In this document: piece after piece, positions 16,960-26,801 of the stretch
Position numbering within the stretch: the first letter of the stretch is position 1
Layout: the number at the start of each line of letters is the position of its first letter
Assembly (NCBI GenBank): GCA_035602605.1
Contig: DATNLZ010000084.1
Coordinates: 1 to 64,000, forward strand
DNA from: DASQHY01 sp035602605
GTDB taxonomy: Bacteria; Acidobacteriota; Terriglobia; Acidiferrales; UBA7541
Direction of reading: 5' to 3'
DNA: 64,000 nucleotides
Notes under the pieces: generated by a model
Database searches by the model: none
What the model was told of the DNA's origin: nothing
The model's input: only the letters and a program-made list of their open reading frames with translations
Made by a program: the position numbers and the translations under genes

Positions 16960-19527
16960 TTGCGGATTCGCTTCGGCGTAGGATTCTGGACTACCCGCCT
17001 AGGATTGACGATTCTTGGTTTTGTACTTCTTTGTTCGCTTACTGCCGCCGGCACGTTCACCTACTTCTACATTAAATATTCTCGAATGATAGACCAGCGC
17101 CTGTCCGGGCATGGTCTCAAGAATGCAACGCAGCTCTACAGTGCTCCGGCCAGAATCGTTGCCGGAGCAAAAATCGAACGCGACGAGCTCATCGCGTACC
17201 TGCAGCGCGCTGGCTACCGTCCCGACATCATTCACGGCGCAATCGGTCGGTACGTTTTGCAAGGCAGCACGATTGAAATTCGGCCGGGGGCGCCATCGTT
17301 TTTTGAAGCCGGAAACGCGCTGAGTGTTCAAATCGCCGGACACAGCATCAAGTCTATCCGCGCGCTGCAAGACGGCGGGGAGCTGCAGACCGCGGAAATT
17401 GAGCCCGAGCTGCTAACCAATCTTTTCGACGAGGCGCGGGAGAAGCGGCGTCCGGTGCGCTACGAGGATCTTCCCAAGGTGCTCGTGCAAGCGGTGCTTT
17501 CGGCGGAAGACAAGCGATTTTTCGAACACGGGGGTTTTGATCCGCTGCGCATTCTGGGCGCGGCCTGGGCCGACCTGCACCGCAATTCGCGGCTGCAGGG
17601 CGCCAGCACCCTGACAATGCAGGTAGCGCGCAGTTTCTTTTTCACGACGGAACGTACCGTGCGGCGGAAGCTTGCCGAAACGATGGTGGCAATGCAGATC
17701 GAGCATCGCTTCGCGAAGCCGCAAATCTTTGAATTGTACGCAAACGAAATTTATCTTGGCAATCGCGGCAGCTTCTCGATCCATGGCTTTGCCGAGGCCA
17801 GCGTGGCCTATTTCGGAAAGGACATTCACCAATTAACGCTCGGAGAGGCCGCCTTCCTGGCGGGCATTATTCGAGCCCCGAATCATTATTCATCGGCTGA
17901 CCGCCGGCCGGAGCGGGGCATCGAGGCGCGCGATCGCGTGCTCGCGCAACTGGTGGAGAACAAATACGTCACCGTGGAAGCCATGCACGCGGCGATGAGA
18001 ACCCCGTTGCACGTCCTGAGCGCTGCGGTGGAAGCAACCGCTGCGCCCTATTTTGTGGACATGGTGAAGGATCACCTTCTTGAAAAATTCTCGGAGCCTG
18101 AACTTCTCTCGGAAAATTTCCGTGTATACACAACGCTCGACCCTGCGTTGCAAAGGGCTGCGTCGCAGGCCGTTGATATCGGCGTGAAGAATGTGGATGC
18201 GCTGCTGGCGAAGCGCTACGAGCGATGGCGGCGCGCGCGGGCTAAGAAAAAAGTAGCGGAGGCTCCCCCGCCGAAGGTTCAAGTAGCGCTGGTTGTGCTG
18301 GATCCCAAGACCGGTGAGATCAAAGCCCTGATCGGCGGACGCGATTACGGCCACAGCCAACTCAATCACGCCACAGCAAGGCGCCAGCCAGGCTCGGCCT
18401 TCAAGCCTTTTGTGTATGCAGCGGCGTTTGATAACGCGGTGGACGGCGTGAGCCCAATCGTTACTCCATCCACCACGATTATGGATGAGCCAACAACGTT
18501 CATGTTCGACGGCAAGGAATATACGCCGAACAATCTCGGCGCAAGGTTCATGGGGACGGTTACCGCGCGCGATGCGCTGACAAATTCTCTGAACGTGGCG
18601 ACGGTGAAAGTCGCGGAATTGGTTGGTTACGGGCGAGTCGTGCAGGTGGCTCGCCAAATCGGGCTCGATCCACACATCCAAGCTACACCGGCGGTCGCGC
18701 TGGGGGCCTACGAAATGACTCCTCTCGAGGTCGCCGCCGGCTATACCGTCTTCGCGAATGGCGGTGTGCGCGCGGAGCCCATGTATCTTCGCAGCGTAAA
18801 AAACAGTGAGGGAGCGATTGTCGAGCGATTTGATCCCAAGACTCGACGAGCCCTGGATCCCCGGGTGTCGTTCCTGGTCACGAGTATTCTTGAAGACGTG
18901 GTCAATCGTGGAACCGGTGCCGCTGTTCGCAGCCGAGGGTTTGCAGCCCCAGCAGGAGGCAAGACCGGAACCTCTCGAGACGGCTGGTTCGCCGGCTTCA
19001 CCTCGAATCTAGTCTGCATCGTATGGGTCGGCTTCGACGACAATCGCGATCTGGGATTGACTGGGAGCGCTGCCGCAGGCCCTTTTTGGGCCGAGTTCAT
19101 GAAGCGCGCCGTCGCAGTGCCGGGATATCAAGACACGAAAGATTTTGCGCCACCTGAGGGAATCGTTGGTGTCATGATCGATCCGGAGAGCCTGCAGCTT
19201 GCGACCCCCTTGTGCCCGGTGACCCGCCGTGAGTTTTACATTTCCGGCACTGAACCGAGCCAAATGTGCGAACTGCACGGCGGCTCACTGCTAAGCAAAG
19301 TTCCAGGCGGCTCGTGGCTTTCGCGAATCTTCGGGGGAGCACCGAAGTCCGAAAAACCCGAGGTTAAAAGTGGCGAGCCTGAAGGTGCGACTGGCGCTCC
19401 GCAGAACGGAGTCGAAACACCCCAGGATGAAAAGAAAAAAGGTGTTTTGAAAAAGATTTTTGGTATCTTTGGAGGTAACAAGAACGACCGAGACAAACCG
19501 AAACAAGATAAGGGAGGACCGCCATGA
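16960..19527 (+). CDS. Class A penicillin-binding protein (bifunctional peptidoglycan glycosyltransferase/transpeptidase)
   Basis: 855 residues, starting at a TTG with GGAGG 5 nt upstream. N-terminal membrane anchor (about 13-37), then a UB2H-like region (about 55-140) as in PBP1b. Glycosyltransferase family 51 follows with catalytic E183 in SAEDKRFFEHGGFD, then GASTLTMQ and the ELYANEIYLG motif. The transpeptidase domain has S479 and K482 (SAFK), SLN at 543-545 and K668-TGT. It polymerises and crosslinks peptidoglycan outside the inner membrane. The C-terminal 70 residues are low-complexity and charged. The stop overlaps the next gene by 4 nt (ATGA), showing translational coupling. Confidence 0.95.
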   Translation: MRIRFGVGFWTTRLGLTILGFVLLCSLTAAGTFTYFYIKYSRMIDQRLSGHGLKNATQLYSAPARIVAGAKIERDELIAYLQRAGYRPDIIHGAIGRYVLQGSTIEIRPGAPSFFEAGNALSVQIAGHSIKSIRALQDGGELQTAEIEPELLTNLFDEAREKRRPVRYEDLPKVLVQAVLSAEDKRFFEHGGFDPLRILGAAWADLHRNSRLQGASTLTMQVARSFFFTTERTVRRKLAETMVAMQIEHRFAKPQIFELYANEIYLGNRGSFSIHGFAEASVAYFGKDIHQLTLGEAAFLAGIIRAPNHYSSADRRPERGIEARDRVLAQLVENKYVTVEAMHAAMRTPLHVLSAAVEATAAPYFVDMVKDHLLEKFSEPELLSENFRVYTTLDPALQRAASQAVDIGVKNVDALLAKRYERWRRARAKKKVAEAPPPKVQVALVVLDPKTGEIKALIGGRDYGHSQLNHATARRQPGSAFKPFVYAAAFDNAVDGVSPIVTPSTTIMDEPTTFMFDGKEYTPNNLGARFMGTVTARDALTNSLNVATVKVAELVGYGRVVQVARQIGLDPHIQATPAVALGAYEMTPLEVAAGYTVFANGGVRAEPMYLRSVKNSEGAIVERFDPKTRRALDPRVSFLVTSILEDVVNRGTGAAVRSRGFAAPAGGKTGTSRDGWFAGFTSNLVCIVWVGFDDNRDLGLTGSAAAGPFWAEFMKRAVAVPGYQDTKDFAPPEGIVGVMIDPESLQLATPLCPVTRREFYISGTEPSQMCELHGGSLLSKVPGGSWLSRIFGGAPKSEKPEVKSGEPEGATGAPQNGVETPQDEKKKGVLKKIFGIFGGNKNDRDKPKQDKGGPP

Positions 19528-20399
19528 AACCTAATCGCGTGGCGACCACAGTCTCCGTTGCCCTTCTGGTTTTCCTTCTCGCCTTTATAGCGCTTCCCGC
19601 CAGGACCCACCACGATGCGAATCGCTGGCCCGGGCTCAGGGGCCATGATTCGGCCATGAAGCAGTCGGCTGTAGCCCCGTCCAAAAACGTGGGTCCTTCC
19701 AAAAACGCAAGCGGTTCGCTCCCGTTATCGGACGAGCAGGAGAAGCAGGCCGACCTCTTTATGGCCAGGAAGGAGTACTCCGAAGCGGCAGGTGTCTATC
19801 AAAAATTGGTTGAACAAGCCCCGACAAATGCGGTCTATTTGAATAAGCTAGGCATCGCTTACCATCAACAATCCATGCTAAAGACGGCCCAGCATTTTTA
19901 TGAAAAATCGGTGAAGACCGATCCGCATTATGCCGATGCCTTAAATAATATCGGAACCGTTTTTTACCAGCGAAAAAAGTTCCGGAAGGCCGTGCAGTAT
20001 TATAAGAAGGCGCTGCGAATTCGAGAGGACCTGCCGTCGGTTTACAGCAATTTGGGGTATGCATATTTTTCTGACAAGCATTACCCCGAAGCGATGGAGG
20101 CGTTCCAACGGGCCTTGCAGCTTGATCCAACGGTCTTCGAACACTCTTCGCGAAGCGGTTCCATCCTGCAAGATCGCTCGGTAAACGATCACGGGACATT
20201 TTATTTTCTTCTGGCGAAATCTTACGCCCAAATGGGTAACACCGAACGCTGTATGCATTATCTGCTCAAGGCGCGTGATGAAGGGTATACCGCGATGGCG
20301 GCGGTCAAGAGCGACCCGGCGTTCTCGGCGATGTTGCGCGAGCCAGGCATGAAAGAAATCATCGAACCTCCGGCCGGGGCCGACGAAAAGAAGCCTTAA
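19524..20399 (+). CDS. Membrane-anchored TPR protein
   Basis: 291 residues. An N-terminal hydrophobic segment (about 9-27) is an uncleaved anchor or signal peptide. Three to four tetratricopeptide repeats follow from about residue 70 (for example AVYLNKLGIAYHQQSMLKTAQHFYEKSVKTDP and ADALNNIGTVFYQRKKFRKAVQYYKKALRI), then a less regular C-terminal part. The start codon overlaps the penicillin-binding protein stop, so it is in the same operon and may scaffold an envelope complex. The specific role is unknown. Confidence 0.82.
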   Translation: MKPNRVATTVSVALLVFLLAFIALPARTHHDANRWPGLRGHDSAMKQSAVAPSKNVGPSKNASGSLPLSDEQEKQADLFMARKEYSEAAGVYQKLVEQAPTNAVYLNKLGIAYHQQSMLKTAQHFYEKSVKTDPHYADALNNIGTVFYQRKKFRKAVQYYKKALRIREDLPSVYSNLGYAYFSDKHYPEAMEAFQRALQLDPTVFEHSSRSGSILQDRSVNDHGTFYFLLAKSYAQMGNTERCMHYLLKARDEGYTAMAAVKSDPAFSAMLREPGMKEIIEPPAGADEKKP

Positions 20400-20545
20400 C
20401 TATCTTTCTGAACTTTCGGGCACAGGCTTCACCCAAGCATTTCGCAGTTGTGGCTTGGGCAATGAACGCGAGGCAGTAAGCCGGTTGTTGCCATTTAGAG
20501 TCACTGACCTTAGTCTTGGCTTTGCTCTCATAGCCTTCTGCTACA

Positions 20546-22300
20546 ATGGAATTCAGGATGGCCTCTCACCCCATTTCCTTGGCGATTGTATTTTGCGCTT
20601 TTATGGGCGTTTGCAGCGCAACAAATTCACAGCCTCTGGTTCCCCAAGCTGGGCAGGTTGATCGTGTCGGCCCGGCACAAGCACGCGCCAAGCATTCTCA
20701 AATCCTACTTGTCTTTCCCTTTGAAAACGCTGGACGTGTCGTGCGGCTCGATTGGCTCGGAGAAGGATTGGAAGAACTGACGATTGAACGCATGGCTGCT
20801 GGCGGAGAACGCCTGCTCACTCACGAAGAACGCGTGGCCGCATTGGAAAAGTCGGGGTTGCCCGCATCCACGCGTTTTAGCAGAGCGACTATGCTCAAAA
20901 TTGCCGAAGACCTTGACGCGGATTTCGTGGTTTTCGGCAGCTATGGTTACGACGGTAAAAACCTTAACGTAAGCGCGCGGCTTCTGCGCGTGAACCCGCC
21001 GCGGCTATTGAATCCGGTTGTGGAGAGCGGACCTCTTGCTGACTTGATGGATTCGCATTTGCGGCTTTCGTGGCGTTTGCTCAAAGAAGCCGAGCCCGCC
21101 TTTGCTTTTAGCCGCGAGGAATTCGCCAAGCTACAACGGCCGGTGCGCCTGGACGCCTTTGAGCACTACGTCCGAGGAATGCTGGCCAACGACGACGAAC
21201 AGCGCATTCGAAGCTTGCGTGAAGCGGCACGCCTCGAGCCCAACTGGGTGGCCCCTGACTTTGCCCTGGGGCAAGCTTATTTTGTTCGGCGTGATTGCGA
21301 CGATGCTTTGGTTTGGTTTGCGCGTGTGCCGGCATCTCATGAACGGGGACTGGAGGCGACGTTTTACTCAGGTGTTTGTTATTTGCAGCGCAACGATCCA
21401 ACGCGGGCGGCTGCCAGTTTTGCCAGTGTTAGACTCGCACCCACCGGGCGCTCTTCCCGCGAGGCCAATTGGCACGCGGATATCCCTGAGGCGATCAACA
21501 ATCTGGGAATCGCGCTCGAACGTTTGGGAAAAATAAACGAATCTGAAAAGGAATTGAAGCGAGCCATTCAACTTGATCCGGAGGACGCGGATTATTGGTT
21601 CAATCTCGCACTCGTGGGAATTCGCAACAATAATCCTTCTCCATCCATTGAACCGCTGCGTCAACTCTTGCGGCGTGAACCGGAAGATTCCGAAGCACGT
21701 GCGCTGCTGATTGCCGCTCTGGAACGAAGCGGTCGCGCGAATGACGCTGCTGCTGAGCGCGCGGTCGCCTCCCAGGAAGTCGGTGCCAAGCCATTGCCGG
21801 TCCTGAAGCCGGAGGTGCTGGCAAGGCTTGCACGGATTAAAACTCATTTCGACGCTTCAGCGCTGCGGCAATTTGCTGAGATACCCGTGGAGACGGCGGA
21901 TGCGCGTACGGCAATAGCTTCAGCATCGGCAGGCCGGCAGCTTCGCCTAAAGCGGGCAAAACAACTTCTGACCGCGGCAAAATTTGTTGAAGCCCAGAAA
22001 GAATATTCCGCCATTCTTGTGAATTCCCCGCGCGATCCGGCAGCGCATCAGGGCATGGCCGAAATTTATCGCCGCCAAGGTCGCGTGGATGATGCCGTGA
22101 CTGAATTGCGAACCTCGCTCGAGATTCGCGATGACGCGGCGGCACGCACGACTCTGGCTCGTCTGTACATCGAGGGGAAAAAAACAGATGCGGCCCGGGA
22201 ACAATTGCAGCTTGCTCTGAAGCTGGCGCCATCCTATGCGGAGGCCAGAGCATTGCTCGATAAGCTTCCCGCCAAGTCCAATGCCAAGGATCGTCGATGA
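20546..22300 (+). CDS. Secreted TPR protein with TolB-N/FlgO-like N-terminal domain
   Basis: 584 residues with a signal peptide-like start (MASHPISLAIVFCAFMGVCSA; the ATG at 20558 is an equally good start). Residues about 50-170 (ILLVFPFENAGRVVRLDWLGEGLEELTIERM through DADFVVFGSYGYDGKNLNVSARLL) resemble the TolB amino-terminal or FlgO-like fold found in periplasmic proteins. The rest contains several TPR units, clearest at AINNLGIALERLGKINESEKELKRAIQLDPEDADYWFNLALV and near the C-terminus. It overlaps the next gene by 4 nt (ATGA). A TACAAT hexamer at 20542-20547 just before it may be a -10 element. Function unknown. Confidence 0.75.
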   Translation: MEFRMASHPISLAIVFCAFMGVCSATNSQPLVPQAGQVDRVGPAQARAKHSQILLVFPFENAGRVVRLDWLGEGLEELTIERMAAGGERLLTHEERVAALEKSGLPASTRFSRATMLKIAEDLDADFVVFGSYGYDGKNLNVSARLLRVNPPRLLNPVVESGPLADLMDSHLRLSWRLLKEAEPAFAFSREEFAKLQRPVRLDAFEHYVRGMLANDDEQRIRSLREAARLEPNWVAPDFALGQAYFVRRDCDDALVWFARVPASHERGLEATFYSGVCYLQRNDPTRAAASFASVRLAPTGRSSREANWHADIPEAINNLGIALERLGKINESEKELKRAIQLDPEDADYWFNLALVGIRNNNPSPSIEPLRQLLRREPEDSEARALLIAALERSGRANDAAAERAVASQEVGAKPLPVLKPEVLARLARIKTHFDASALRQFAEIPVETADARTAIASASAGRQLRLKRAKQLLTAAKFVEAQKEYSAILVNSPRDPAAHQGMAEIYRRQGRVDDAVTELRTSLEIRDDAAARTTLARLYIEGKKTDAAREQLQLALKLAPSYAEARALLDKLPAKSNAKDRR

Positions 22301-23706
22301 GACCGGACCAGAGTAGGCGAAATCGCCAGCAGAAAACTTCTTCTCGACGCTTATGGATTGTCGGGTTCGCCTTCATCGCAGGATGTTTAGCGATCATGGC
22401 AAGTACCTCCAGCGGTCGAACCAGCGCTAATCCCTCGGTATCGCGGATTGTGGAAATCCATATTGACGGTGAGATTGAGCCGGTCTTGGCAAGCTACGTC
22501 AACGGGGGAATTGACGAAGCCAACCAAACGAAAGCGAGCCTGGTTCTGATCACCATGGATACGCCCGGGGGCTTGACCTCATCAATGCGCGAGATCATCC
22601 AGCATATTCTGAGTTCGCGCGTGCCAGTGGCTGTATACATTTCTCCGGCTGGATCCCGCGGAGCGTCCGCAGGATTTTACATTTTGCTTTCAGCAGACGT
22701 GGCGGCAATGGCTCCGGCTACGCACTGCGGGGCGGCATCGCCGCTTCTGGTCCTGGGCGGTTATCCGGTGCAACTCGATGAGACGCTGCGCCGAAAAATC
22801 AACAATGATGCTACGGCTTATTTGCGCAGCTATACGGTAAAGCGCGGGCGTAACGCTTCCCTGGCAGAAACGGCCGTGACCGACTCCAAGGCGTTCACCG
22901 AGAAAGAAGCACTCGACGGTAAGCTGATCGATGTCGTGGCGGACTCAACCGACGACCTTCTGACAAAACTAAATGGCCGAACGATCACGCGCTTTGATGG
23001 GAGTAGTGTCCGACTCGAGTTATCCAGCCCGCTGCGAGTTGCTTATGAAATGTCGACGCGGCAAAAATTCCTGGCGAGAATCGTTCAACCGGATGTTTTC
23101 TTCATACTGCTGATTGTCGGGGTCCTGGGTCTATACACTGAATTCACTCATCCCGGCATGATAGCTCCTGGTGTCGTTGGCGGGATCTGCATGGTGTTGG
23201 CGCTTTACGCCATGAATATTCTTCCAGTGAACTTTACAGGGCTGCTGTTGATTGCTCTGGCGCTGGCTTTATTCATTCTCGAAGCGAAGTTTACCAGCCA
23301 CGGTGTTCTTGGAATCGGCGGAGTCGTGGCCATGTTTCTCGGAGCGCTGATGCTTATCCGTTCCCCATTGACAAATGCCGGCGTTAGCGTCGGGGTGGCG
23401 CTGGGAGTAACCGCGCCATTCGCGTTAATCACGATATTCTTGATGCGCCTGGTGCTTCGCTCGCGCGGCTGGAAGCAATCGACTGGAGTCGAGCAATTGA
23501 TCGGCGCCGAAGGTCTGGTTACCGAGGCCTTCGTGCCCGCAGCGCCAGGTCAAAGCGGGCGGGGCATGGTACGAGTTCATGGCGAGCTTTGGCGTGCTAC
23601 GGCTGAAGATGAAGTACCGCAAGATGCTGCTGTCCGAGTTGTGAGCGTGGATGGTTTGACTTTACACGTCAAACCAACCAATACTCCACGCGGGCTCGCA
23701 TCGTAG
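22297..23706 (+). CDS. NfeD family protein with ClpP-class serine protease domain
   Basis: 469 residues. After an N-terminal hydrophobic stretch, residues about 45-240 form a ClpP/crotonase-type protease domain: MDTPGGL, then GSRGASAGFYILLSAD with the candidate nucleophile Ser in the GASAG segment, and a lysine-rich region near 165. Four or so transmembrane helices follow (about 265-385), then the NfeD soluble OB-fold (about 400-460, GAEGLVTEAF through VRVVSVDGLTLHVKP). This is the long NfeD form. It sits directly before a slipin/SPFH gene, the conserved partnership of this family, thought to act in membrane-microdomain quality control. Confidence 0.9.
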   Translation: MRPDQSRRNRQQKTSSRRLWIVGFAFIAGCLAIMASTSSGRTSANPSVSRIVEIHIDGEIEPVLASYVNGGIDEANQTKASLVLITMDTPGGLTSSMREIIQHILSSRVPVAVYISPAGSRGASAGFYILLSADVAAMAPATHCGAASPLLVLGGYPVQLDETLRRKINNDATAYLRSYTVKRGRNASLAETAVTDSKAFTEKEALDGKLIDVVADSTDDLLTKLNGRTITRFDGSSVRLELSSPLRVAYEMSTRQKFLARIVQPDVFFILLIVGVLGLYTEFTHPGMIAPGVVGGICMVLALYAMNILPVNFTGLLLIALALALFILEAKFTSHGVLGIGGVVAMFLGALMLIRSPLTNAGVSVGVALGVTAPFALITIFLMRLVLRSRGWKQSTGVEQLIGAEGLVTEAFVPAAPGQSGRGMVRVHGELWRATAEDEVPQDAAVRVVSVDGLTLHVKPTNTPRGLAS

Positions 23707-23741
23707 GGGGCGCTGGCGGCGCAATTTTTGGGGGAGGTCTA

Positions 23742-24509
23742 ATGGAACTCAGCTTCATTGGCACAGTGATCGCGTTTTTCCTGTTTCTTATCTGGTTCTG
23801 GAATTCTTTGTACGTGATCAAGGAGTGGGAGCGCGGAGTGGTCCTGAGATTGGGGCGGCTCGCGCCGCACGCCAAGCCTGCTGGTTTGCGGCTAGTCTTT
23901 TGGCCCATTGAGACGCTGTACCGAATTCCGTTGCGCATAGAGACTCTTGACGTTCCGCCGCAAGACATCATCACGCGCGACAATGTGTCGGTGAAGGTCA
24001 ATGCGGTCTGTTATTTCCGGGTTGTCGATGCGAACCTGGCGCTGTCCCAAGTCCAGAATTATCAGTACGCCACTTCGCAGCTGGCGCAGACCACGTTGCG
24101 CAGCGTGGTTGGCCAGTTTGAGCTGGATGAAATCCTCTCGCAGCGGGAGAAGGTAAACGCTAAACTACAAGTGATACTCGATACCGACACCGAGCCGTGG
24201 GGCATAAAGGTCAGCAAGGTAGAAGTGAAGCAGGTGGACATCCCCGAGAACATGCAGCGCGCGATTGCCAAGCAGGCCGAAGCGGAGCGCGAACGCCGGG
24301 CCAAGGTGATTCACGCCGAGGGCGAGTTCGAAGCCTCCCAGAAGCTGGCCGACGCGGCCAAGGTCCTCGAAACGCAGCCTGCCGCGATCCAACTCCGTTA
24401 TTTGCAGACACTGACGGAAATAGGGGTCGAGAAGAACACAACGATTGTTTTCCCTTTGCCAATCGATATCATCAATGCGTGGGTTCGTGCGATGGGCGGG
24501 CAGAAATAA
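23742..24509 (+). CDS. SPFH/Band 7 domain protein (slipin, stomatin-like)
   Basis: 255 residues. An N-terminal hydrophobic hairpin (about 5-25) is followed by the SPFH domain: VIKEWERGVVLRLGRL, IETLDVPPQDIITRDNVSVKVNAVCYFRV and LRSVVGQFELDEILSQREKVN. A helical region then ends EAERERRAKVIHAEGEFEASQKLADAAKVL. This is the bacterial slipin type that oligomerises at the membrane next to a long NfeD protein, as here. GGGGGAGG just upstream supports the start. Confidence 0.93.
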   Translation: MELSFIGTVIAFFLFLIWFWNSLYVIKEWERGVVLRLGRLAPHAKPAGLRLVFWPIETLYRIPLRIETLDVPPQDIITRDNVSVKVNAVCYFRVVDANLALSQVQNYQYATSQLAQTTLRSVVGQFELDEILSQREKVNAKLQVILDTDTEPWGIKVSKVEVKQVDIPENMQRAIAKQAEAERERRAKVIHAEGEFEASQKLADAAKVLETQPAAIQLRYLQTLTEIGVEKNTTIVFPLPIDIINAWVRAMGGQK

Positions 24510-24512
24510 GCA

Positions 24513-25175
24513 ATGGGCGGACGTGAGAGAAAAAAGGGGGGCGGCGGCGACCGCGTGCTTGAAAGCAAGCATGTTATCGGTTTGTTTCTGCTCATGTTGG
24601 TTTTCTCGGGGGTTTTTTTTAGCCTTGGATATGTAATGGGCCGGAGCCAGTATGAGACGCAAGTGCGCGCCGATGGCGATGAGGTTATCGCCAGCTTGAA
24701 AGAAGCCCGTCGTGGAACTTTGCACTCGGGTGCGCCGGGGAAAACAGGATCTTCGTCAAAGACTTCGCAGTCCGATGACAGCGCGAAGCCTTCCTCCTCA
24801 GATTGGGATTTCTATCACGCAAATGAGCCGGCAAAGTCTGACGAGCATCTTGCCAAGCTGCAACAGTCCTCCTCGAGGAGCAAGGTTGTGGGCGATCGCT
24901 CAGCTTCTTCCAGCTCCTCAAGAAATGGTCAGTTCCATGCACCACTGATCCCCGGCGGCGCGATCGTTTTGCAGGTGGCTGCCTCGACCAAACAATCTGA
25001 TGCCCTGGCCCTGGCCGAATCTCTGCAGAAAAAACATTTCCCGGCATTCGTTCTAACACCTGGCGCGGACCGTTTTTACCGCGTGCAGGTGGGTCCTTAC
25101 GCCGATCAGGAGTCCGCCAATCTCGCGAAAAAGGGTTTGGAAAACGCCGGATTCAAAGCCATTACTCGACGCTGA
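24513..25175 (+). CDS. SPOR-domain membrane protein
   Basis: 220 residues. Short basic cytoplasmic start, one transmembrane helix at about 24-45 (GLFLLMLVFSGVFFSLGYVMG), a Ser-rich linker of about 90 residues, and a C-terminal SPOR domain at about 145-219 (GGAIVLQVAASTKQSDALALAESLQKKHFPAFVL through FYRVQVGPYADQESANLAKKGLENAGFKA). SPOR domains bind denuded glycan strands at division septa. It begins 3 nt after the slipin gene stop, so it is co-transcribed with it. A role in cell division or envelope maintenance is inferred. Confidence 0.9.
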   Translation: MGGRERKKGGGGDRVLESKHVIGLFLLMLVFSGVFFSLGYVMGRSQYETQVRADGDEVIASLKEARRGTLHSGAPGKTGSSSKTSQSDDSAKPSSSDWDFYHANEPAKSDEHLAKLQQSSSRSKVVGDRSASSSSSRNGQFHAPLIPGGAIVLQVAASTKQSDALALAESLQKKHFPAFVLTPGADRFYRVQVGPYADQESANLAKKGLENAGFKAITRR

Positions 25176-25217
25176 CAGCAATCATCTCTGCCTATCTCAC
25201 CTCGACTCTTGCCCGTG

Positions 25218-26792
25218 ATGAAGCTCTCCACCCCTACGCGGTTACTTCTGGCAATTGGCTCGGCGTTTGGGCTTGCCTTCGCGTTTCCCTCTTACCATTG
25301 GCCATGGTTGGTGTGGATCAGCTTGGCCCTGCTGATTTTGAGCGTACTCGGTGCCAGCAACCGAATCGCCGCGCTGTGTGGCTTCGTGCATGGATTTCTG
25401 TTTGTCGTGGTGAGTGTTCCCTGGTTGTACACGGTAATGCACGTCCACGGCTACATGGATGTGGTGACTTCGGCCGGCGTATTTGCGCTGATCGCCGCGG
25501 CTTGGGCAGTTTTAACGGAGGCTTTCGCGTGGACGGTAGGATTTTTGTCAAGGTCAAGTGTGGCCAGGGCGTGTCTCGCGGCGCCTTTCCTTTGGGTCAC
25601 GATGGAGTTCGCTCGCCTACACCTGCCCGAAATCGGATTTCCCTGGAACCTGGCGGGTTACCCGGCATCGGAAAATATCGCATTCATGCAATTGTCACCG
25701 CTGACCGGGGTTTTCGGTCTGAGCCTGGCCGTGTGTGCCTTTAACGCACTTTGCGCGTGGGCCTGCGCTGCGTCTTCTGTCGGGATCGTCAGGAGGGTAG
25801 CGACCGTGGCCACTGTCGTGGTGCTGCTCATAGCCTTTGCTACTGAAGGACCGCGACTGGTTCCGCAGGAAAAGCCCAACCACGCGGCCCGGCTTGTTCA
25901 ATTGAATTTTCCCGAAGTGCCAAGCTATCCGGCGAACTGGATGGAGCTTCACGCCGGCGAACTGGATGAACTCGAACGAATCAGCCTGATGCCGCTGCAA
26001 AACAGGTCTACGATCAAGCACGATGACCCGGACTTACTTGTTTGGCCCGAAGCACCGGCCCCTTTTATGTTTCTCGATCCGAACTTTGCGAGACGCGCCG
26101 AGCGCATCGCCCAGCGCGAGGGCCATCCATTTCTAGTTGGGGTGATCGAATGGAAGCCTGCCAGTGAGCCCGGTGGAGGCAACAAGCTCCAACCCTACAA
26201 CAGCGCGGTACTGCTGGATAACCAGGGCCGGCGAATTTTTGCGTATGATAAGATTCATCTGGTCCCATTCGGCGAGTATGAGCCGTTCCCGCTTATCCAT
26301 CATTTGGTAGCCAGCGTGTCGCAAGAAGTTGGTGGATTCCGGAACGGTTCTGTTTATGCAGTGGGACACTTGCCGGGGGACGGGCGATTCGGCGCGTTCA
26401 TTTGCTACGAGTCCATCTTTCCTAATGAAGTCCGGCGCTTCGTGGCGAATGGCGCGAATTTGCTGATCAATATTTCTAACGACGGCTGGTTCGGACGGTC
26501 AGCCGCGCCAGATCAGCATTTGCTGATGGCGCGTGTGCGCGCGGCTGAGAACCGGCGATGGCTTCTTCGCGCAACCAACAATGGGTTCACAGTGTCGATT
26601 GATCCCTATGGACGCATCGTTTCCAGGCTCGCGCCGGACGTCCGCAGCACGCTCGACGCTCCTTATGATTTTCGCGGCGACCGTACCGTTTACACGCGCT
26701 ATGGCGATTGGCTGGCTTGGCTGTGTGTGGTGATCTCTGGGTCATTCCTTTTCCGGGGTTGGCAAGTGAATCGGCATCAAACATCACGATAA
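25218..26792 (+). CDS. lnt: Apolipoprotein N-acyltransferase
   Basis: About 524 residues from the ATG at 25218; TTG 25209 and GTG 25215 are in-frame alternatives. It adds the third acyl chain to the N-terminal cysteine of lipoproteins in the inner membrane. Six or so transmembrane helices fill residues 8-208, then comes a nitrilase-like periplasmic domain with the triad E278 (VWPEAPAP), K345 (AYDKIHLVPFGEYEPF) and C396 (FICYESIFP). One more membrane helix lies near the C-terminus. All catalytic residues are present. It follows envelope genes and precedes prfB by 9 nt. Confidence 0.95.
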   Translation: MKLSTPTRLLLAIGSAFGLAFAFPSYHWPWLVWISLALLILSVLGASNRIAALCGFVHGFLFVVVSVPWLYTVMHVHGYMDVVTSAGVFALIAAAWAVLTEAFAWTVGFLSRSSVARACLAAPFLWVTMEFARLHLPEIGFPWNLAGYPASENIAFMQLSPLTGVFGLSLAVCAFNALCAWACAASSVGIVRRVATVATVVVLLIAFATEGPRLVPQEKPNHAARLVQLNFPEVPSYPANWMELHAGELDELERISLMPLQNRSTIKHDDPDLLVWPEAPAPFMFLDPNFARRAERIAQREGHPFLVGVIEWKPASEPGGGNKLQPYNSAVLLDNQGRRIFAYDKIHLVPFGEYEPFPLIHHLVASVSQEVGGFRNGSVYAVGHLPGDGRFGAFICYESIFPNEVRRFVANGANLLINISNDGWFGRSAAPDQHLLMARVRAAENRRWLLRATNNGFTVSIDPYGRIVSRLAPDVRSTLDAPYDFRGDRTVYTRYGDWLAWLCVVISGSFLFRGWQVNRHQTSR

Positions 26793-26801
26793 GGACGTCT
26801 A